Translations under genes and position numbers: made by a program
The notes under the pieces: model-generated
Seen by the model: the letters and a program-made list of their open reading frames with translations, nothing else
Databases searched by the model: none
What the model was told of the DNA's origin: nothing
Assembly (NCBI GenBank): GCA_900540885.1
Contig: UQHJ01000003.1
Coordinates: 1 to 64,000, forward strand
DNA from: an uncultured Prevotella sp.
GTDB lineage: Bacteria; Bacteroidota; Bacteroidia; Bacteroidales; Bacteroidaceae
Length of the DNA: 64,000 nucleotides
Direction: 5' to 3'
Shown: positions 8,271 through 18,035 of the stretch, in pieces
Layout of the letters: every line of letters begins with the position of its first letter
Position numbering within the stretch: position 1 is the stretch's first letter

Positions 8271-11200
8271 TTATTGTTTAACAATCACCACTCCTTCGTA
8301 GCCGTTCAACTTAACGGCTGCATGGGTTGCGGTAGGAACGAAGCGGAGCAACTCACGGCCGTCGGTAGCATAAAGCGTAACAGCCTTGTTGGGAGTTAAG
8401 CCAGCTAACGTAACAATGCCTTCTTTGCAGAGTGCACGAACGGGAACGAGTGAGGCCTCACCGTTGGTGGTCACGTCGGTAATGCCCGTAGCTTCTGCGT
8501 CGTAAATGGCGGGGACAGAAGATTCGTAGTAGAGCATACCATCGCCTGCGGTGACGATGAAGCGGTAACGACCTGTGTTGAACTCTCCTGGAGTCGTCTC
8601 GTTGATAGTGACTTGCGTGTCGCGGCCATTGTTGCCAGCAGCACCCATTGCCAACGTGTCGAGCACAACACCATCGTTGTAGGTCAGACTAAAGTTGGTG
8701 ATGTTGACCAAGCGGCCTCCAAAGTCGCAGACCATGCGCAAGCGTTTGTAGGTCTTGCCCTTCATGTAAGTACTGAGGTTGACAGCAGTACCGTCGGCAT
8801 CAACACTATTGATGCGTTGCAACTCACCAATGCGCGTCCACGTCTGGCCATTGTCGTTAGAACCTTCTACGCCAAAGGTAGAAGTGCCGCGCGGGCCGCC
8901 CGACTTCAGTACGTACTGAATGTTGGTAATGCCGTCGGGGTAATCAATGGTTTGAACCGTTCCGCTACCCGTGAAGTACATCGTACCTGTGCCGAGTGAA
9001 ACCTCACCTACAGCGTCGGTCACGTCGCTTTCGGGCAAGAATTTAGCCGTAACGTTCTTCTTGTCTGTTTCCTTATAGAACTCAAGGAAGTAAGTAGAAG
9101 CATTCTTTACTTCATTCCATTCTGCGTGTAAGGCATCGCCTTGACGGCCGAAGGTGGTAATGACGGGTTGCTCCAAGCGTTGTGTCATCATAATACCCCA
9201 TAGCCAGAGAGAACTCTGCATACGTTCAGAGGTGCAAACCAAGGCCACGTAAACGTCCTTGCCAGCAAAGTCGCTGAGGTCAACCTCGTCGACGGCCATG
9301 GCACCAAATTGGTCGGCCAATGAGAATTGCTTTACCAAGTGGAAGTCGCTCACCTCGCGTGAACGAGTAGAAACGTACACGTCGAGCTTTTCAACGTATG
9401 AGGGGTCCATTACACCGCGCAAGATGTAAAGGCCACCGCGTTCGGGCACGTGCAACTTCTCAGAGATAAGCCAATCGTTACCATTGTTCCAGTAGTCGCC
9501 CGTATAAACCATACCCTGTGTGCTCGCGTCATAGTTCCACGTGTTGGCATCGTTGTTTTGGTCGACAATGCGCCAATAACTCAAGTCGCCGTCAACGTCG
9601 GTATCGTTGAACGTGAGCGAGAGCGGAGCTTGCAACGGTGTGTGTTCAGTCTTAACCGGTAGGGCAGCGCCATAGACGGTGGTACCGTCGGCCAAGGTCA
9701 TGTAAGCACGCACGTAGTAGAGCGTAGCGGGTTCCAAGTTGTCAATTGTCAGCTCAGCCGTGTTGGTCGTAGCTACTGCCTTGTGTTCGCTATCAGAAGG
9801 GTCGAGGGTAGGTTCTTCGGTAGCGTCGCTCCAGCAGAACCCCATCTCTTTGATGTCTTGTGTAGCCTTACCTACCTTTGCCTTTACGGTAATGGTGGTA
9901 GAAGCAATGTCAGCGTAACCTACGGGTTGCGTTTCGATGCTTGATTGCTCCGTAGCGCCGCCCTTCACTTGGAAGAAGACGAGACCGTTCTCTTCGCGAA
10001 TGTTGGTAATCGGGGTGCGTACCTTGTCGCCCAACCAGTTGTAATAGTCAGTGAAAGAGGTTACGCCCGAAGTGCCAGGATAGGTGTCGCCCTTACGCGT
10101 GTTGGTGTCGTCAATGCCGTCGGCCGGTACGATGTACATACAGCGGTGGCGCGCATTGTTGTTAGGCCCGTTCACACTCCAATATTTGTTCACCATACTC
10201 TTGGTATAGTCTAAGTGGTAGATTAAGAGGCCGTGATAAGGAATGTAGCTATCCCAACCCGTCTTTTGACGATTTTCGAACACGTACCATTCGTAGCCCT
10301 CATCGTCGCTGAGTCCAGGGCGTGCGTCAACGTAAGCAGCCGTGTTGTTGGTCATGATAGGAAGCGTAACGTCTTCAGCTTGGCTGAGTTGGTGAAGGTC
10401 CTCCTTCTTGAGCCAGCCCATTTGCAAGCGTTCAAAGGTCATGAGGGCTGCTGGGGTGCGGCTATTGTTGTTGTAGCTACCTGAGGCATAGAGGCTGTAA
10501 GCTCCTGGGTCGATACCGATACCGCCATCGTAGTCGTCGGTGTCGTACATATCTTTCAGACCTAAGATATGGCCAAACTCGTGGGTAAACGTACCGATAC
10601 CGTCCATGTTGATGCCAGAAGCGCCTACCAACTCGGCCGATACAGAGTAGTTGTTGACACGAATGCCGTCGATCTCTATCGAAAGGTCTTCGTCGCTTGT
10701 CTTGAGGCGGTAAGAGTGAGGCCACATATCTTTGTCATCGCCTGATGAGGCTTGACTGTAGCCACCGATTACGACGTTGATGTTGTCCATATAGCCATCG
10801 CCGTCGTTGTCGAACTTAGAGAAGTCTATCTCAGGGTGGTCGGCTTTGGCCTTCTGTGCAGCCTCAATGACGAGGGCTTGCGGGTTGACGTCGTTACCCG
10901 TGCCACCGAGGTCGGCAGCGTAGTAGGTGCGTTCGTGGTCGAGCGTGTAAGGCCCTACTACAGTGAAGTTGGGCACGAACTGTCCCATAGAGTTGTCACG
11001 ATAGTAGTCTTTGACCGAACCTGTGCCGCCATTCTTGCTATAGCCCTTTTCGTTGAGCCAAGCGTCGAAGTCGCTATCAGCGAAGTGGAACTCGCCGTCG
11101 GCATACTTTACCAACACAACGAGGTATTCACTCTCTTTGGCTTCGCCCGTTTGGGCATCGACTTTGCGGCTTCGCACGCTGGCGGGAAGCGTTTGGCCGA

Positions 11201-11591
11201 CGGTCATGGGTTGCACGTTGCCGCGCAATGATTTGAGCCATTCCGCGTCCGCCTCTTTGCGAATGGGGCGCAAGGTGCTGAGAAACTGGTTGTCGGCAGC
11301 CGAACGCTTATCAGCATTCAGTGCGCGACGAGCTGTCAGTTTGCGCGTGCCTTGTGAGGCATCGGTCTGCACATACTTGAAGTATCCGTCCTTGTCGCGC
11401 TGAATAAGGAAACCGTCGGTGGTGGTGATGTAGTGAAAGTTCTCATCACCATGCACGCGGATGACCAAGGTCGTTCCGTCGGGTTGCTTTACGGTGATGG
11501 GCTTCGGACTTGCCTTAATGGCCCATGCCGTACCCGATGAAGCTACCAACAGTCCAGCTGCAAGCAGATACCGAGTGAGGTGTTTGTTCAT
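8271..11591 (-). CDS. Secreted M6 family metalloprotease (immune inhibitor A type)
   Basis: An 1106-residue exported zinc protease. The signal peptide covers about residues 1-24, followed by a propeptide-like region. The M6 catalytic domain holds the zinc motif HEFGHILGLKD (HExxHxxGxxD) at about residues 336-346; H336, H340 and D346 should bind zinc and E337 should be the catalytic base. The region just upstream (FDNDGDGYMDNINVVIGGYSQ) is typical of M6 enzymes. The C-terminal half holds beta-sandwich domains, including an FN3-like unit (about 550-650) and a choice-of-anchor-like segment (about 660-800). The last 40 residues (VTLYATDGRELL...) resemble a type IX sorting domain. It lies between two other giant secreted proteins on the same strand and probably cleaves extracellular proteins; its natural substrates cannot be read from sequence. 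Confidence 0.92.
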   Translation of the reverse strand: MNKHLTRYLLAAGLLVASSGTAWAIKASPKPITVKQPDGTTLVIRVHGDENFHYITTTDGFLIQRDKDGYFKYVQTDASQGTRKLTARRALNADKRSAADNQFLSTLRPIRKEADAEWLKSLRGNVQPMTVGQTLPASVRSRKVDAQTGEAKESEYLVVLVKYADGEFHFADSDFDAWLNEKGYSKNGGTGSVKDYYRDNSMGQFVPNFTVVGPYTLDHERTYYAADLGGTGNDVNPQALVIEAAQKAKADHPEIDFSKFDNDGDGYMDNINVVIGGYSQASSGDDKDMWPHSYRLKTSDEDLSIEIDGIRVNNYSVSAELVGASGINMDGIGTFTHEFGHILGLKDMYDTDDYDGGIGIDPGAYSLYASGSYNNNSRTPAALMTFERLQMGWLKKEDLHQLSQAEDVTLPIMTNNTAAYVDARPGLSDDEGYEWYVFENRQKTGWDSYIPYHGLLIYHLDYTKSMVNKYWSVNGPNNNARHRCMYIVPADGIDDTNTRKGDTYPGTSGVTSFTDYYNWLGDKVRTPITNIREENGLVFFQVKGGATEQSSIETQPVGYADIASTTITVKAKVGKATQDIKEMGFCWSDATEEPTLDPSDSEHKAVATTNTAELTIDNLEPATLYYVRAYMTLADGTTVYGAALPVKTEHTPLQAPLSLTFNDTDVDGDLSYWRIVDQNNDANTWNYDASTQGMVYTGDYWNNGNDWLISEKLHVPERGGLYILRGVMDPSYVEKLDVYVSTRSREVSDFHLVKQFSLADQFGAMAVDEVDLSDFAGKDVYVALVCTSERMQSSLWLWGIMMTQRLEQPVITTFGRQGDALHAEWNEVKNASTYFLEFYKETDKKNVTAKFLPESDVTDAVGEVSLGTGTMYFTGSGTVQTIDYPDGITNIQYVLKSGGPRGTSTFGVEGSNDNGQTWTRIGELQRINSVDADGTAVNLSTYMKGKTYKRLRMVCDFGGRLVNITNFSLTYNDGVVLDTLAMGAAGNNGRDTQVTINETTPGEFNTGRYRFIVTAGDGMLYYESSVPAIYDAEATGITDVTTNGEASLVPVRALCKEGIVTLAGLTPNKAVTLYATDGRELLRFVPTATHAAVKLNGYEGVVIVKQ

Positions 11592-11713
11592 AAAAAATGA
11601 ATTTGTTATATATTTTGGTTGACTTTCAACTAAAACTCACATAGGGGGTAAAGCAAACGTAAATTTGCCTTGCCCCCAATGTGTTTCATAGGTTGGATTG
11701 ATGTTCTGAGTTT

Positions 11714-11835
11714 TAAGTTTAATGAGTTTATGGAGTTTAATGAGTTTAATTGGTCGCGTGATAGAAAGCACGCGTTACGTAGGGGTAACTCATAAACTTA
11801 TTAAACTCATAAACTTATTAAACTCATTAAACTTA
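11714..11835. repeat. Intergenic inverted repeat, family B (copy B1)
   Basis: Repeated agtttaatg words on the left are matched by cattaaact words on the right, around a centre that holds a short second palindrome (gcgtgatagaaagcacgc). The right arm runs into the stop of the 993-residue gene. Related arrays lie at 20762-20965 and 43828-44033. Confidence 0.85.
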
Positions 11836-14814
11836 CTTTACAGTTACTTTCACCGTCTTGCCGCTATTGGTGCGAACTACGTAAACGCCCTTAGGCACGT
11901 TGACGTTGCCCTTGCCCTTAGCTACTACGCGTCCGGTGATGTCGAACACTTCGATGCCTTCGCCGTTAACGCCTTCAATCTGGCCATTAGCCGTGTTGAC
12001 AAGACAAGTGTCTTTAGCTACTTGGTCAATGCCCGTAACGTCGGTCTTAAACGCTGCCGTAGCCGTGTAGCCACTGCTGGCTTGTGTTACCTTAATCAAG
12101 TAAACGCCTGCTTTGGCTTGTTCACCGTCGACGGTGTAAGTCAACTTGTAGCCAGAACCGTCGTATTGATATTGAGAAGAAGTGAGATAGCTACCAGTAG
12201 GCATGCCGTCGCCGTCAGTAGCATAGAGCTCGCCCTGCCAGTAGTTAGACGATGAGATGATCAAGTCGCCTACGCCAGCGTTTACGCTATACCAAATGGG
12301 GTCGCTGTAGCTGGCAGTCTTCATTTCGAAATCGCCAGCTTGGAGCTCGATAGGCATAGAAGCATCTTCGCCACGTTCGATGTCGCGCTTGATGATGTTG
12401 ATGGGCGTTTCGCCATTGGTGGCATATACCTGAATGAGGTAACGGCCCGTTGGGTTGTCTTTGCCATTTACTACGAGTTTGAGTACGGCTTGGCTAATGT
12501 TGGTCGTGTAATCGTAGTTAGTCGAAGCACTGGCAATAGTCGAACCCGTTTGGTTGCCCTGGGCATCGGTAGCATAAGCATCGGCACCAATATAGGTGTT
12601 GTGAACTTGTCCGTCGTTAGGATCGTAAGTCGGTGTCTCGATGATATAAACCCCCGTCTGCTTGGCATCAATGCTGAGCCAAATGGGAGCGGTGCGTGAA
12701 ACGTCAGAAGGTAAAGTGTAAGAGTCGAGTTCGGTGAGATCGATAGCAGTGGCAGCCGTTTCGCCCGCTTGTGGGTCGGCCATCTTAAAGTTCAAGTCTA
12801 TGTTCTTTTGAGCGTCTTTCAGTACAACGTTTACGTACACTTGATCGCCTTCGTTGACAAAGATAGAGCCTTCGAATACGTTAATCGATGCAGAACCCAT
12901 CGACTTAGAGCTCACGAAGTTTTGCTTTTGACCGTTCTTGCCTACTTGAACGTAAAGCGCGTTCTGACCCAAACCAGCAGACATGTTTGACGAAATGGTC
13001 AACTTGCCGCTCTTCGGAGCAGTGTAAACGTACCAATCGTCAATGGCCTTGGTGGGGAGAGCTATAGTTGTGGCATCACCTTCGCTCACTACTTCGATAG
13101 GATTGTCAATTGATTCTCCTTTTGTAAAATCTTCCATAGAGAGGATGAAGGTGAAACCTTCTTCGGTCATACCGCTAATCTTGATAATTACGGGTTGACC
13201 TGCTTCCACTTTAGCTTTGGTAATAAAGCCCGAATTTACGGCATCGTACTTGCTCTGCCCATAAGTGTCTTTCCAAAACTCGACGTTAATCGTAGGTTCG
13301 GTGTCGATGGTCAACCAACCAGCTTTAGTAGGAGTGTAGGTGAAGTAGGTGTCGGAAGTATTTTCAATGGTGTTGTCGCCCTCATTGGCCGTAAGTGGCT
13401 TTGAAGCGATGTCACCGTCTTTAACCTCAGATATGCCATAGTTGAAGCTAAAGGCATTCTTACCTTCGTCACACTTCCATGCAATGATATAGGTAGTCTC
13501 TTCAGCGTAAGTCTCAACCATTTGACGGAAACCATTGCGGCCGCTCGTTACAGAGTAGTTGCCTTGAGAGTCCTTTGTGTAAAGGTAGACGGCCGTTTGG
13601 GTAGCACTCTCGTTCGTCGAAATGCCGCTGGGCGCATTAACCGTGATGAAGTGCTGTCCTTTAGGAACGGTGATACTATAATAATAAGTACCATTGCTTT
13701 CGGGTACGGTCTCGGTACCACCGTTAGCATTCAGTGCGATAGGATTGTTGAACGTATCGCCAGCCTTAGCAGCTTCGAGCGTTAAAGAGAACTTGTTATC
13801 AGCGTCAGCAGCGTTGGCACGTTCGATACATATATAATAGGTAGTGCCTGCAGTAGCTTCAAAGCGAAGATCGAACTTACCTGTTACGCTGGTGATAGGC
13901 TGATCGTAGGTGATTTGGTATGCTTGGTTGTAAACCTTAATCGTACCGCCTGCCAAGTCAGCATCAGACGTGAGGCTGACGAAGCCTGCTTGTGACGGAG
14001 TGAAGGTGTACCAAGTCTTGCCTACCTCTTTAGAGAGAACGTTTGCATCGCCTTCTTCAGCCTTAATAGCTACGTCGTAGCTTGAGCCTTGTTTTACAAC
14101 TACCTCATCGAAGGTAGCAAACAATGGACTATAGTTGGTTACGCGAATGTAGTAAGTCTTGCCTGCTTCAACGTTTACCTTGCCTACGTAAGTGCTTACG
14201 CCATTTACGTATTGGCTGTTGATATTGAATGAAGTAGGTGTGCCGTCTTCGCCTTCTTGAATGGTGGCGTTCATTACGTAGCCTTCGAAAGTCATCTGCA
14301 GTACGTCGTTGCTCGTAGCAGTATATTTAATGTAGGTAGGCTTGTTGTCGTAGCCACCAGAGCTATTTGCTTCGCGGTTTTGAGGTACAAAGAAACGGTC
14401 TTTGCCACCTTCAATGGCCGTAGCAATCGTTGAACCATCAATATTAGCAGCCTTTGAGGTAGCGCTGAAACTAACGTTCTGGTCGCTTGTCATGGCAATG
14501 AGATAGATGGTTTGGCCAGCCTTAACGGGCACAATTATGGTATTGCCATTATTCTCGTTGACACAAGAGATGACATTGCTTGATGTGCCGTCAGTAGTGG
14601 GCAAGAAGCTACCGTTAAAGTCCTTGTTGATGTAAAGTAACTGGTCAGCATCGGCAGTGTACTTAAAGTAAAGGGTAGCGTAGCTGGCTTCAGCTTGTAC
14701 GTAGCTGTTGTTGCCTTCTGTTACCTCTTGTGCGGTTTCAACCGTAGTCTGTGCGTTTGCGCAAAGAGCAGCAAGCCCCATAGCGCCAAAGAGTAATGGT
14801 CTTTTCATAAGCAT
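11833..14814 (-). CDS. Large secreted protein with a type IX secretion sorting domain
   Basis: A 993-residue protein with a signal peptide ending at about residue 21 (LCANAQ). The middle consists of repeated beta-sandwich units of about 110-130 residues, each around a core like W(Y/L)TFTPSQAGFVSLTS or YFTYTPTKAGWLTIDT, resembling bacterial pre-peptidase C-terminal domains; roughly seven units can be counted. The last 40 residues (VFDITGRVVAKGKG...GVYVVRTNSGKTVKVTVK) are a clear type IX type A sorting domain, so it should be carried across the outer membrane and fixed to the surface. No enzyme motif is seen. It is divergent from the TPR/HTH regulator at 15243. A binding or adhesive role is inferred. 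Confidence 0.85.
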   Translation of the reverse strand: MLMKRPLLFGAMGLAALCANAQTTVETAQEVTEGNNSYVQAEASYATLYFKYTADADQLLYINKDFNGSFLPTTDGTSSNVISCVNENNGNTIIVPVKAGQTIYLIAMTSDQNVSFSATSKAANIDGSTIATAIEGGKDRFFVPQNREANSSGGYDNKPTYIKYTATSNDVLQMTFEGYVMNATIQEGEDGTPTSFNINSQYVNGVSTYVGKVNVEAGKTYYIRVTNYSPLFATFDEVVVKQGSSYDVAIKAEEGDANVLSKEVGKTWYTFTPSQAGFVSLTSDADLAGGTIKVYNQAYQITYDQPITSVTGKFDLRFEATAGTTYYICIERANAADADNKFSLTLEAAKAGDTFNNPIALNANGGTETVPESNGTYYYSITVPKGQHFITVNAPSGISTNESATQTAVYLYTKDSQGNYSVTSGRNGFRQMVETYAEETTYIIAWKCDEGKNAFSFNYGISEVKDGDIASKPLTANEGDNTIENTSDTYFTYTPTKAGWLTIDTEPTINVEFWKDTYGQSKYDAVNSGFITKAKVEAGQPVIIKISGMTEEGFTFILSMEDFTKGESIDNPIEVVSEGDATTIALPTKAIDDWYVYTAPKSGKLTISSNMSAGLGQNALYVQVGKNGQKQNFVSSKSMGSASINVFEGSIFVNEGDQVYVNVVLKDAQKNIDLNFKMADPQAGETAATAIDLTELDSYTLPSDVSRTAPIWLSIDAKQTGVYIIETPTYDPNDGQVHNTYIGADAYATDAQGNQTGSTIASASTNYDYTTNISQAVLKLVVNGKDNPTGRYLIQVYATNGETPINIIKRDIERGEDASMPIELQAGDFEMKTASYSDPIWYSVNAGVGDLIISSSNYWQGELYATDGDGMPTGSYLTSSQYQYDGSGYKLTYTVDGEQAKAGVYLIKVTQASSGYTATAAFKTDVTGIDQVAKDTCLVNTANGQIEGVNGEGIEVFDITGRVVAKGKGNVNVPKGVYVVRTNSGKTVKVTVK

Positions 14815-14847
14815 ATATGATTTTGTGTTCGTTCTTCTGTTTTCTTA

Positions 14848-14872
14848 GTTAACTTGTCAACTCGTCAACTAT
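14848..14872. repeat. Single-arm relic of family A repeat (copy A2)
   Basis: The words gttaacttgtcaactcgtca occur here without a matching second arm nearby, in the leader of the 993-residue gene. Confidence 0.6.
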
Positions 14873-14894
14873 TATATCTAACAAATTGACACCG

Positions 14895-14927
14895 CAAATA
14901 TACCACGCTTTTGTACGTTTTTACAAA
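14895..14927 (-). promoter_or_regulatory. Promoter for the 993-residue secreted protein gene
   Basis: On the minus strand TATATTTG (plus 14895-14902) is a perfect -7 TAnnTTTG box, with TTTG at plus 14924-14927 as the -33 element, 21 bp apart. The start codon is about 80 nt downstream. The rest of the 428-bp gap (14815-15242) is AT-rich and holds only this, the A2 relic and the opposing promoter. Confidence 0.7.
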
Positions 14928-15165
14928 TTATAAGGGGGATATAAAGGGGATATCTTATTTTTGTATTTATATGCAGTGTTTGCTGTATTGCACTGATAAT
15001 CAATGAATAATAAAAGACGTGTAGTGAAATAGGAGGGGATAATGCTATAAAAAGCATCAAATGTAGATCGTTTTATTATGAAATATCATTTTGCAATTTC
15101 TGTAAGCCTATTGCGCCAAAGTGTAAATATTATGCAACTTTTCTTTTCATCTCGCAAATAATGCC

Positions 15166-15173
15166 TACATTTG
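15166..15173 (+). promoter_or_regulatory. Candidate -7 box for the TPR/HTH regulator gene
   Basis: TACATTTG fits TAnnTTTG and lies 77 nt before the ATG at 15243. The -33 element is not clear. Confidence 0.5.
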
Positions 15174-15242
15174 TCCGTAAATGACTGATTAAAGTCTAAG
15201 AAAGCGTAAATATCCCCCAATTCATCGCAAAATCTTCCCCTA

Positions 15243-16877
15243 ATGTATCACTATTTAAGGTTCAACATACAGCAGCTATTCCGTTTCGTAATGTTTAGCA
15301 GTTGGTTGGTGCTTTTCCCCCTCACAACGTGGGGTGAGAGCAGCGACACGGCACGCTCGTTGGTGCGGCAAGCCGCCGATGCAGCGGTGAAGAAAGACTA
15401 CCGCCGTTCGTCCGACCTTCTGCTCCGTGCTCGCACCGAGGCAGAGCGCGTTACTGACTACGAGCAGCTCTTTTGGGTATATACCAACTTAGGCATCAAC
15501 CAAGCAGAGTTGCTCAATTATGCTGATGCGTTGCAGAACTTTACGCAAGCCTATCAGATTGCTACGCAACACCTCGATAAGCGCAAGGTGCTGAGCATTC
15601 GCAATAATATAGCGGGCCTTTACATGATGAATGGCGAAAAAGCCAAGGCTCTCTCTGAATACCAACACATCTATCACGACCTCAAACGCGGAAAAGATAA
15701 CGTTTTCATCGGAGGTTGTGCCCTTAATATTGCCACTTTGTTGATAGACGACCGACAATGTGAGAAGGCGCTCCCCTTCATCGAAGAGGCCGAACGCTTA
15801 TTAGGGCGCGATGTGGAGAATAAACCCTCATTAGTAGCCCTCCGCATGGACTACCTGTTACAGATGGGGCGTGCGGAAGTCGCTTATGATTTGGTAAAAG
15901 GGGTACAGCAGAAATATCCCGATTTATCCGTTCAGCCCGATCTCTTGCTCTGCCAAGCGCGTACGGCGCAAGCTACGGGACGCGCTGATGAGGCCGTGGC
16001 AGCAGCGCAGCGTATCTTGCTGACCAAGGGTGGGGTGGATTTGTCGATGAAAAGGTCGGTTTTTGAACTTTTAGCCTCGGCTTATACGCTATTGAATGAC
16101 TTCCCGCAGGCTTTGGCTTGTAAAGACTCCGTGGTGAGTACTGCCGACAAACTCTCCAACGTCACGGGGCAGAAACTCTTCGAAGCGCGACAGATTCAGT
16201 TCGACATCTGGCAGAAGCAGCAAGAAATCGACTCTTATCGTAGTCAGCACCGCTTGGAGTTGGCCTTGATGTTGGTAGCTGTAGTGGCATGTGCCATTTT
16301 GGTGTGGGCCTTGTGGGTGCAGAAGCGTAATAGTCGGCAGCAACGTCGTTTGGCGGCACTTGAATTGGAACGCGAGCAGGAGCGTCGTGAACTTTTGCAA
16401 CATCGCTTAGCTGACGAGCAGGCTGAGCAACAAGCCAGCCAGCGCACTATTGAGCAGCGCAGTCGTGAACTCATGTCGAAGGCTCTGCAAGCGGCTAACC
16501 GCACCGATGCCCTGCGAGATCTCATTCATGCGCTTGAAGCGAATGATGTGTTTAGCAAGACGAATGATGCCGCCCTCAAGCGCACGCTCAGTGCCTTGCG
16601 CCACCAGTTAGATGCCTCAGTAGAGTGGAAGGACTTTACCACTTACTTTGAGCAGTCAAATGCCCAGTTCATCGAAACCTTAAAGGCGCGTCACCCCGAC
16701 CTCTCGCCCAGCGATATACGTTTTCTCTCGCTCCTCTATATCAACCTATCGTCAAAAGAAATCGCCCTTTTACTCAATATTACCCCCGAATATTGCAAGA
16801 AGAAGCGCCAGCGCATGGCTCGCAAGTTAGGCCTAACCGACTCTCGTGAGCTATATAAGTATTTGACAGGGTTGTGA
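15243..16877 (+). CDS. Membrane-anchored TPR regulator with C-terminal LuxR-like helix-turn-helix
   Basis: A 544-residue regulator of a type common in Bacteroidales. An N-terminal hydrophobic export signal (to about residue 34) is followed by TPR-like helices (about 35-320). One membrane segment (about 340-360, LMLVAVVACAILVWALWV) is followed by an Arg/Glu/Gln-rich coiled coil (about 362-430) and a cytoplasmic helix-turn-helix (about 485-540; LSPSDIRFLSLLYINLSSKEIALLLNI shows the LuxR-like turn). The periplasmic TPRs probably sense a peptide or protein and pass the signal to the DNA-binding end. ATG 15291 (MFSSWLVL) is an alternative start that gives a shorter signal. It is divergent from the large secreted-protein genes and may control them; that is inferred from position only. 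Confidence 0.82.
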   Translation: MYHYLRFNIQQLFRFVMFSSWLVLFPLTTWGESSDTARSLVRQAADAAVKKDYRRSSDLLLRARTEAERVTDYEQLFWVYTNLGINQAELLNYADALQNFTQAYQIATQHLDKRKVLSIRNNIAGLYMMNGEKAKALSEYQHIYHDLKRGKDNVFIGGCALNIATLLIDDRQCEKALPFIEEAERLLGRDVENKPSLVALRMDYLLQMGRAEVAYDLVKGVQQKYPDLSVQPDLLLCQARTAQATGRADEAVAAAQRILLTKGGVDLSMKRSVFELLASAYTLLNDFPQALACKDSVVSTADKLSNVTGQKLFEARQIQFDIWQKQQEIDSYRSQHRLELALMLVAVVACAILVWALWVQKRNSRQQRRLAALELEREQERRELLQHRLADEQAEQQASQRTIEQRSRELMSKALQAANRTDALRDLIHALEANDVFSKTNDAALKRTLSALRHQLDASVEWKDFTTYFEQSNAQFIETLKARHPDLSPSDIRFLSLLYINLSSKEIALLLNITPEYCKKKRQRMARKLGLTDSRELYKYLTGL

Positions 16878-16906
16878 GATACCTCTCTCCCCCCCAAAAA
16901 AAAATG

Positions 16907-16963
16907 AAAGCCTCTCCCCCTAACCCACTTCCCAGTTGGGAGTGGTTAGGGGGAGAGGCTTTA
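16907..16963. terminator. Bidirectional terminator-like hairpin between regulator and nuclease genes
   Basis: A stem of about 24 bp (aaagcctctccccctaaccc pairing with ggttagggggagaggcttt) sits between two convergent genes, with an A-rich tract to its left. A related sequence (gcctctcccgctaacccttt) recurs at about 29997, so it may also be a dispersed repeat. Confidence 0.75.
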
Positions 16964-17028
16964 TAAACTGCAATTCATTACAGAACTACAAGAGTAATCA
17001 TTCGTAAACGAACTTCAATAGTGTGTGG

Positions 17029-17928
17029 CTACATGCCCCAAGCACTCTTGTCGCAGGTGCTTTCAACTAACTCTTCGTTTGTGTCGGGTAGGTTGGGGAA
17101 GAAGTTGATGCCTGTCAGCTCTTCTAACTTGTTAACCGAAATGGCATTTTTGGCAATTTCGCTCAGCGGAGCCTTGTGTTTATAATCATAGCCATATTCT
17201 TTGTGTTCCATCCAGAAGGCAATGGAAGAGTAAACGCCATTTTTTACTTTCAGCAATGCCATGTAGTAATACTTAGGAATGGCCACACGTTTGCCATTTG
17301 AGCGTGTTACGTAGTCGATTATCTGGTTGTCCTTAATCGTACCTCCCTTCACCACGTAAAGCGTATCAGAGAAGGTCTTATCGCGGCCCAACGTTTGTAC
17401 CAAGCCTTCAAGCGTAACCCAGTAGGCTTGGTTGAACGAAGCCAATTGGGGCGACATATTGGTCATATAGAACGTTTGCACGTTGGCCTCTACGTTGTAA
17501 AGGCGGTCGGCAGAGGCGCAGAGGTGGCCACGGTTGTAGTCCCAGCCAAAGCCGTTCCTACCAATACGATAGTTGGCGTCAATACTTGGGTCGTCAGCAA
17601 AGGGTTCGTCCGAACGGCCTGTTGTTTTGCTGCGTGTGTTGCCGTCAAAGCGAAAGGCTACCCAGCGTGAGTGCAGTTTGTTCTTATCGTATTCTAACTC
17701 ATAGGTCACAATCTTTTTGCCATTGGTGGTCGTTGTATGATCGATGAGTAGGGTAGAACCGTCGTTCAGTACGCGGGGCGTCTCCATACGGTTGGTAATA
17801 GAAGTGTTAGCACTATTGCCACCGTTATTGTTGTTGCCATTGTCTGGCACCCAAGTAGGGTCATCATCGCCACAGGCAGCCAATGTCAAGGCGCAGCAGG
17901 CAATGCACAAGTATTTAAGAAGTTTCAT
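17029..17928 (-). CDS. DNA/RNA non-specific endonuclease, lipoprotein
   Basis: A 299-residue surface or periplasmic nuclease of the Serratia NucA type (His-Me finger), which cuts single- and double-stranded DNA and RNA. The signal ends in a lipobox (LAAC at residues 16-19), so it should be lipid-anchored. An Asn/Gly linker (about 28-44) leads to the nuclease domain. The catalytic segment reads NRGHLCASADR (about residues 128-138); its His is the general base, but the usual Asp of DRGH is Asn here. The metal-binding segment TNMSPQLASFNQAYWVTLE follows at about 155-173. It is the last gene of a four-gene minus-strand set with a TonB-dependent receptor and two surface lipoproteins, which suggests breakdown of nucleic acid for uptake. 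Confidence 0.92.
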   Translation of the reverse strand: MKLLKYLCIACCALTLAACGDDDPTWVPDNGNNNNGGNSANTSITNRMETPRVLNDGSTLLIDHTTTTNGKKIVTYELEYDKNKLHSRWVAFRFDGNTRSKTTGRSDEPFADDPSIDANYRIGRNGFGWDYNRGHLCASADRLYNVEANVQTFYMTNMSPQLASFNQAYWVTLEGLVQTLGRDKTFSDTLYVVKGGTIKDNQIIDYVTRSNGKRVAIPKYYYMALLKVKNGVYSSIAFWMEHKEYGYDYKHKAPLSEIAKNAISVNKLEELTGINFFPNLPDTNEELVESTCDKSAWGM

Positions 17929-18035
17929 TCGTTTCCTTTAATCGTGAAAAAGTCTGACCGTTGTTGCTGAAAGCTTGATGTTTTAGGCAACAACGGTCAG
18001 ACAAATGTTATAATTTACTACGTACGAGATGTGTA

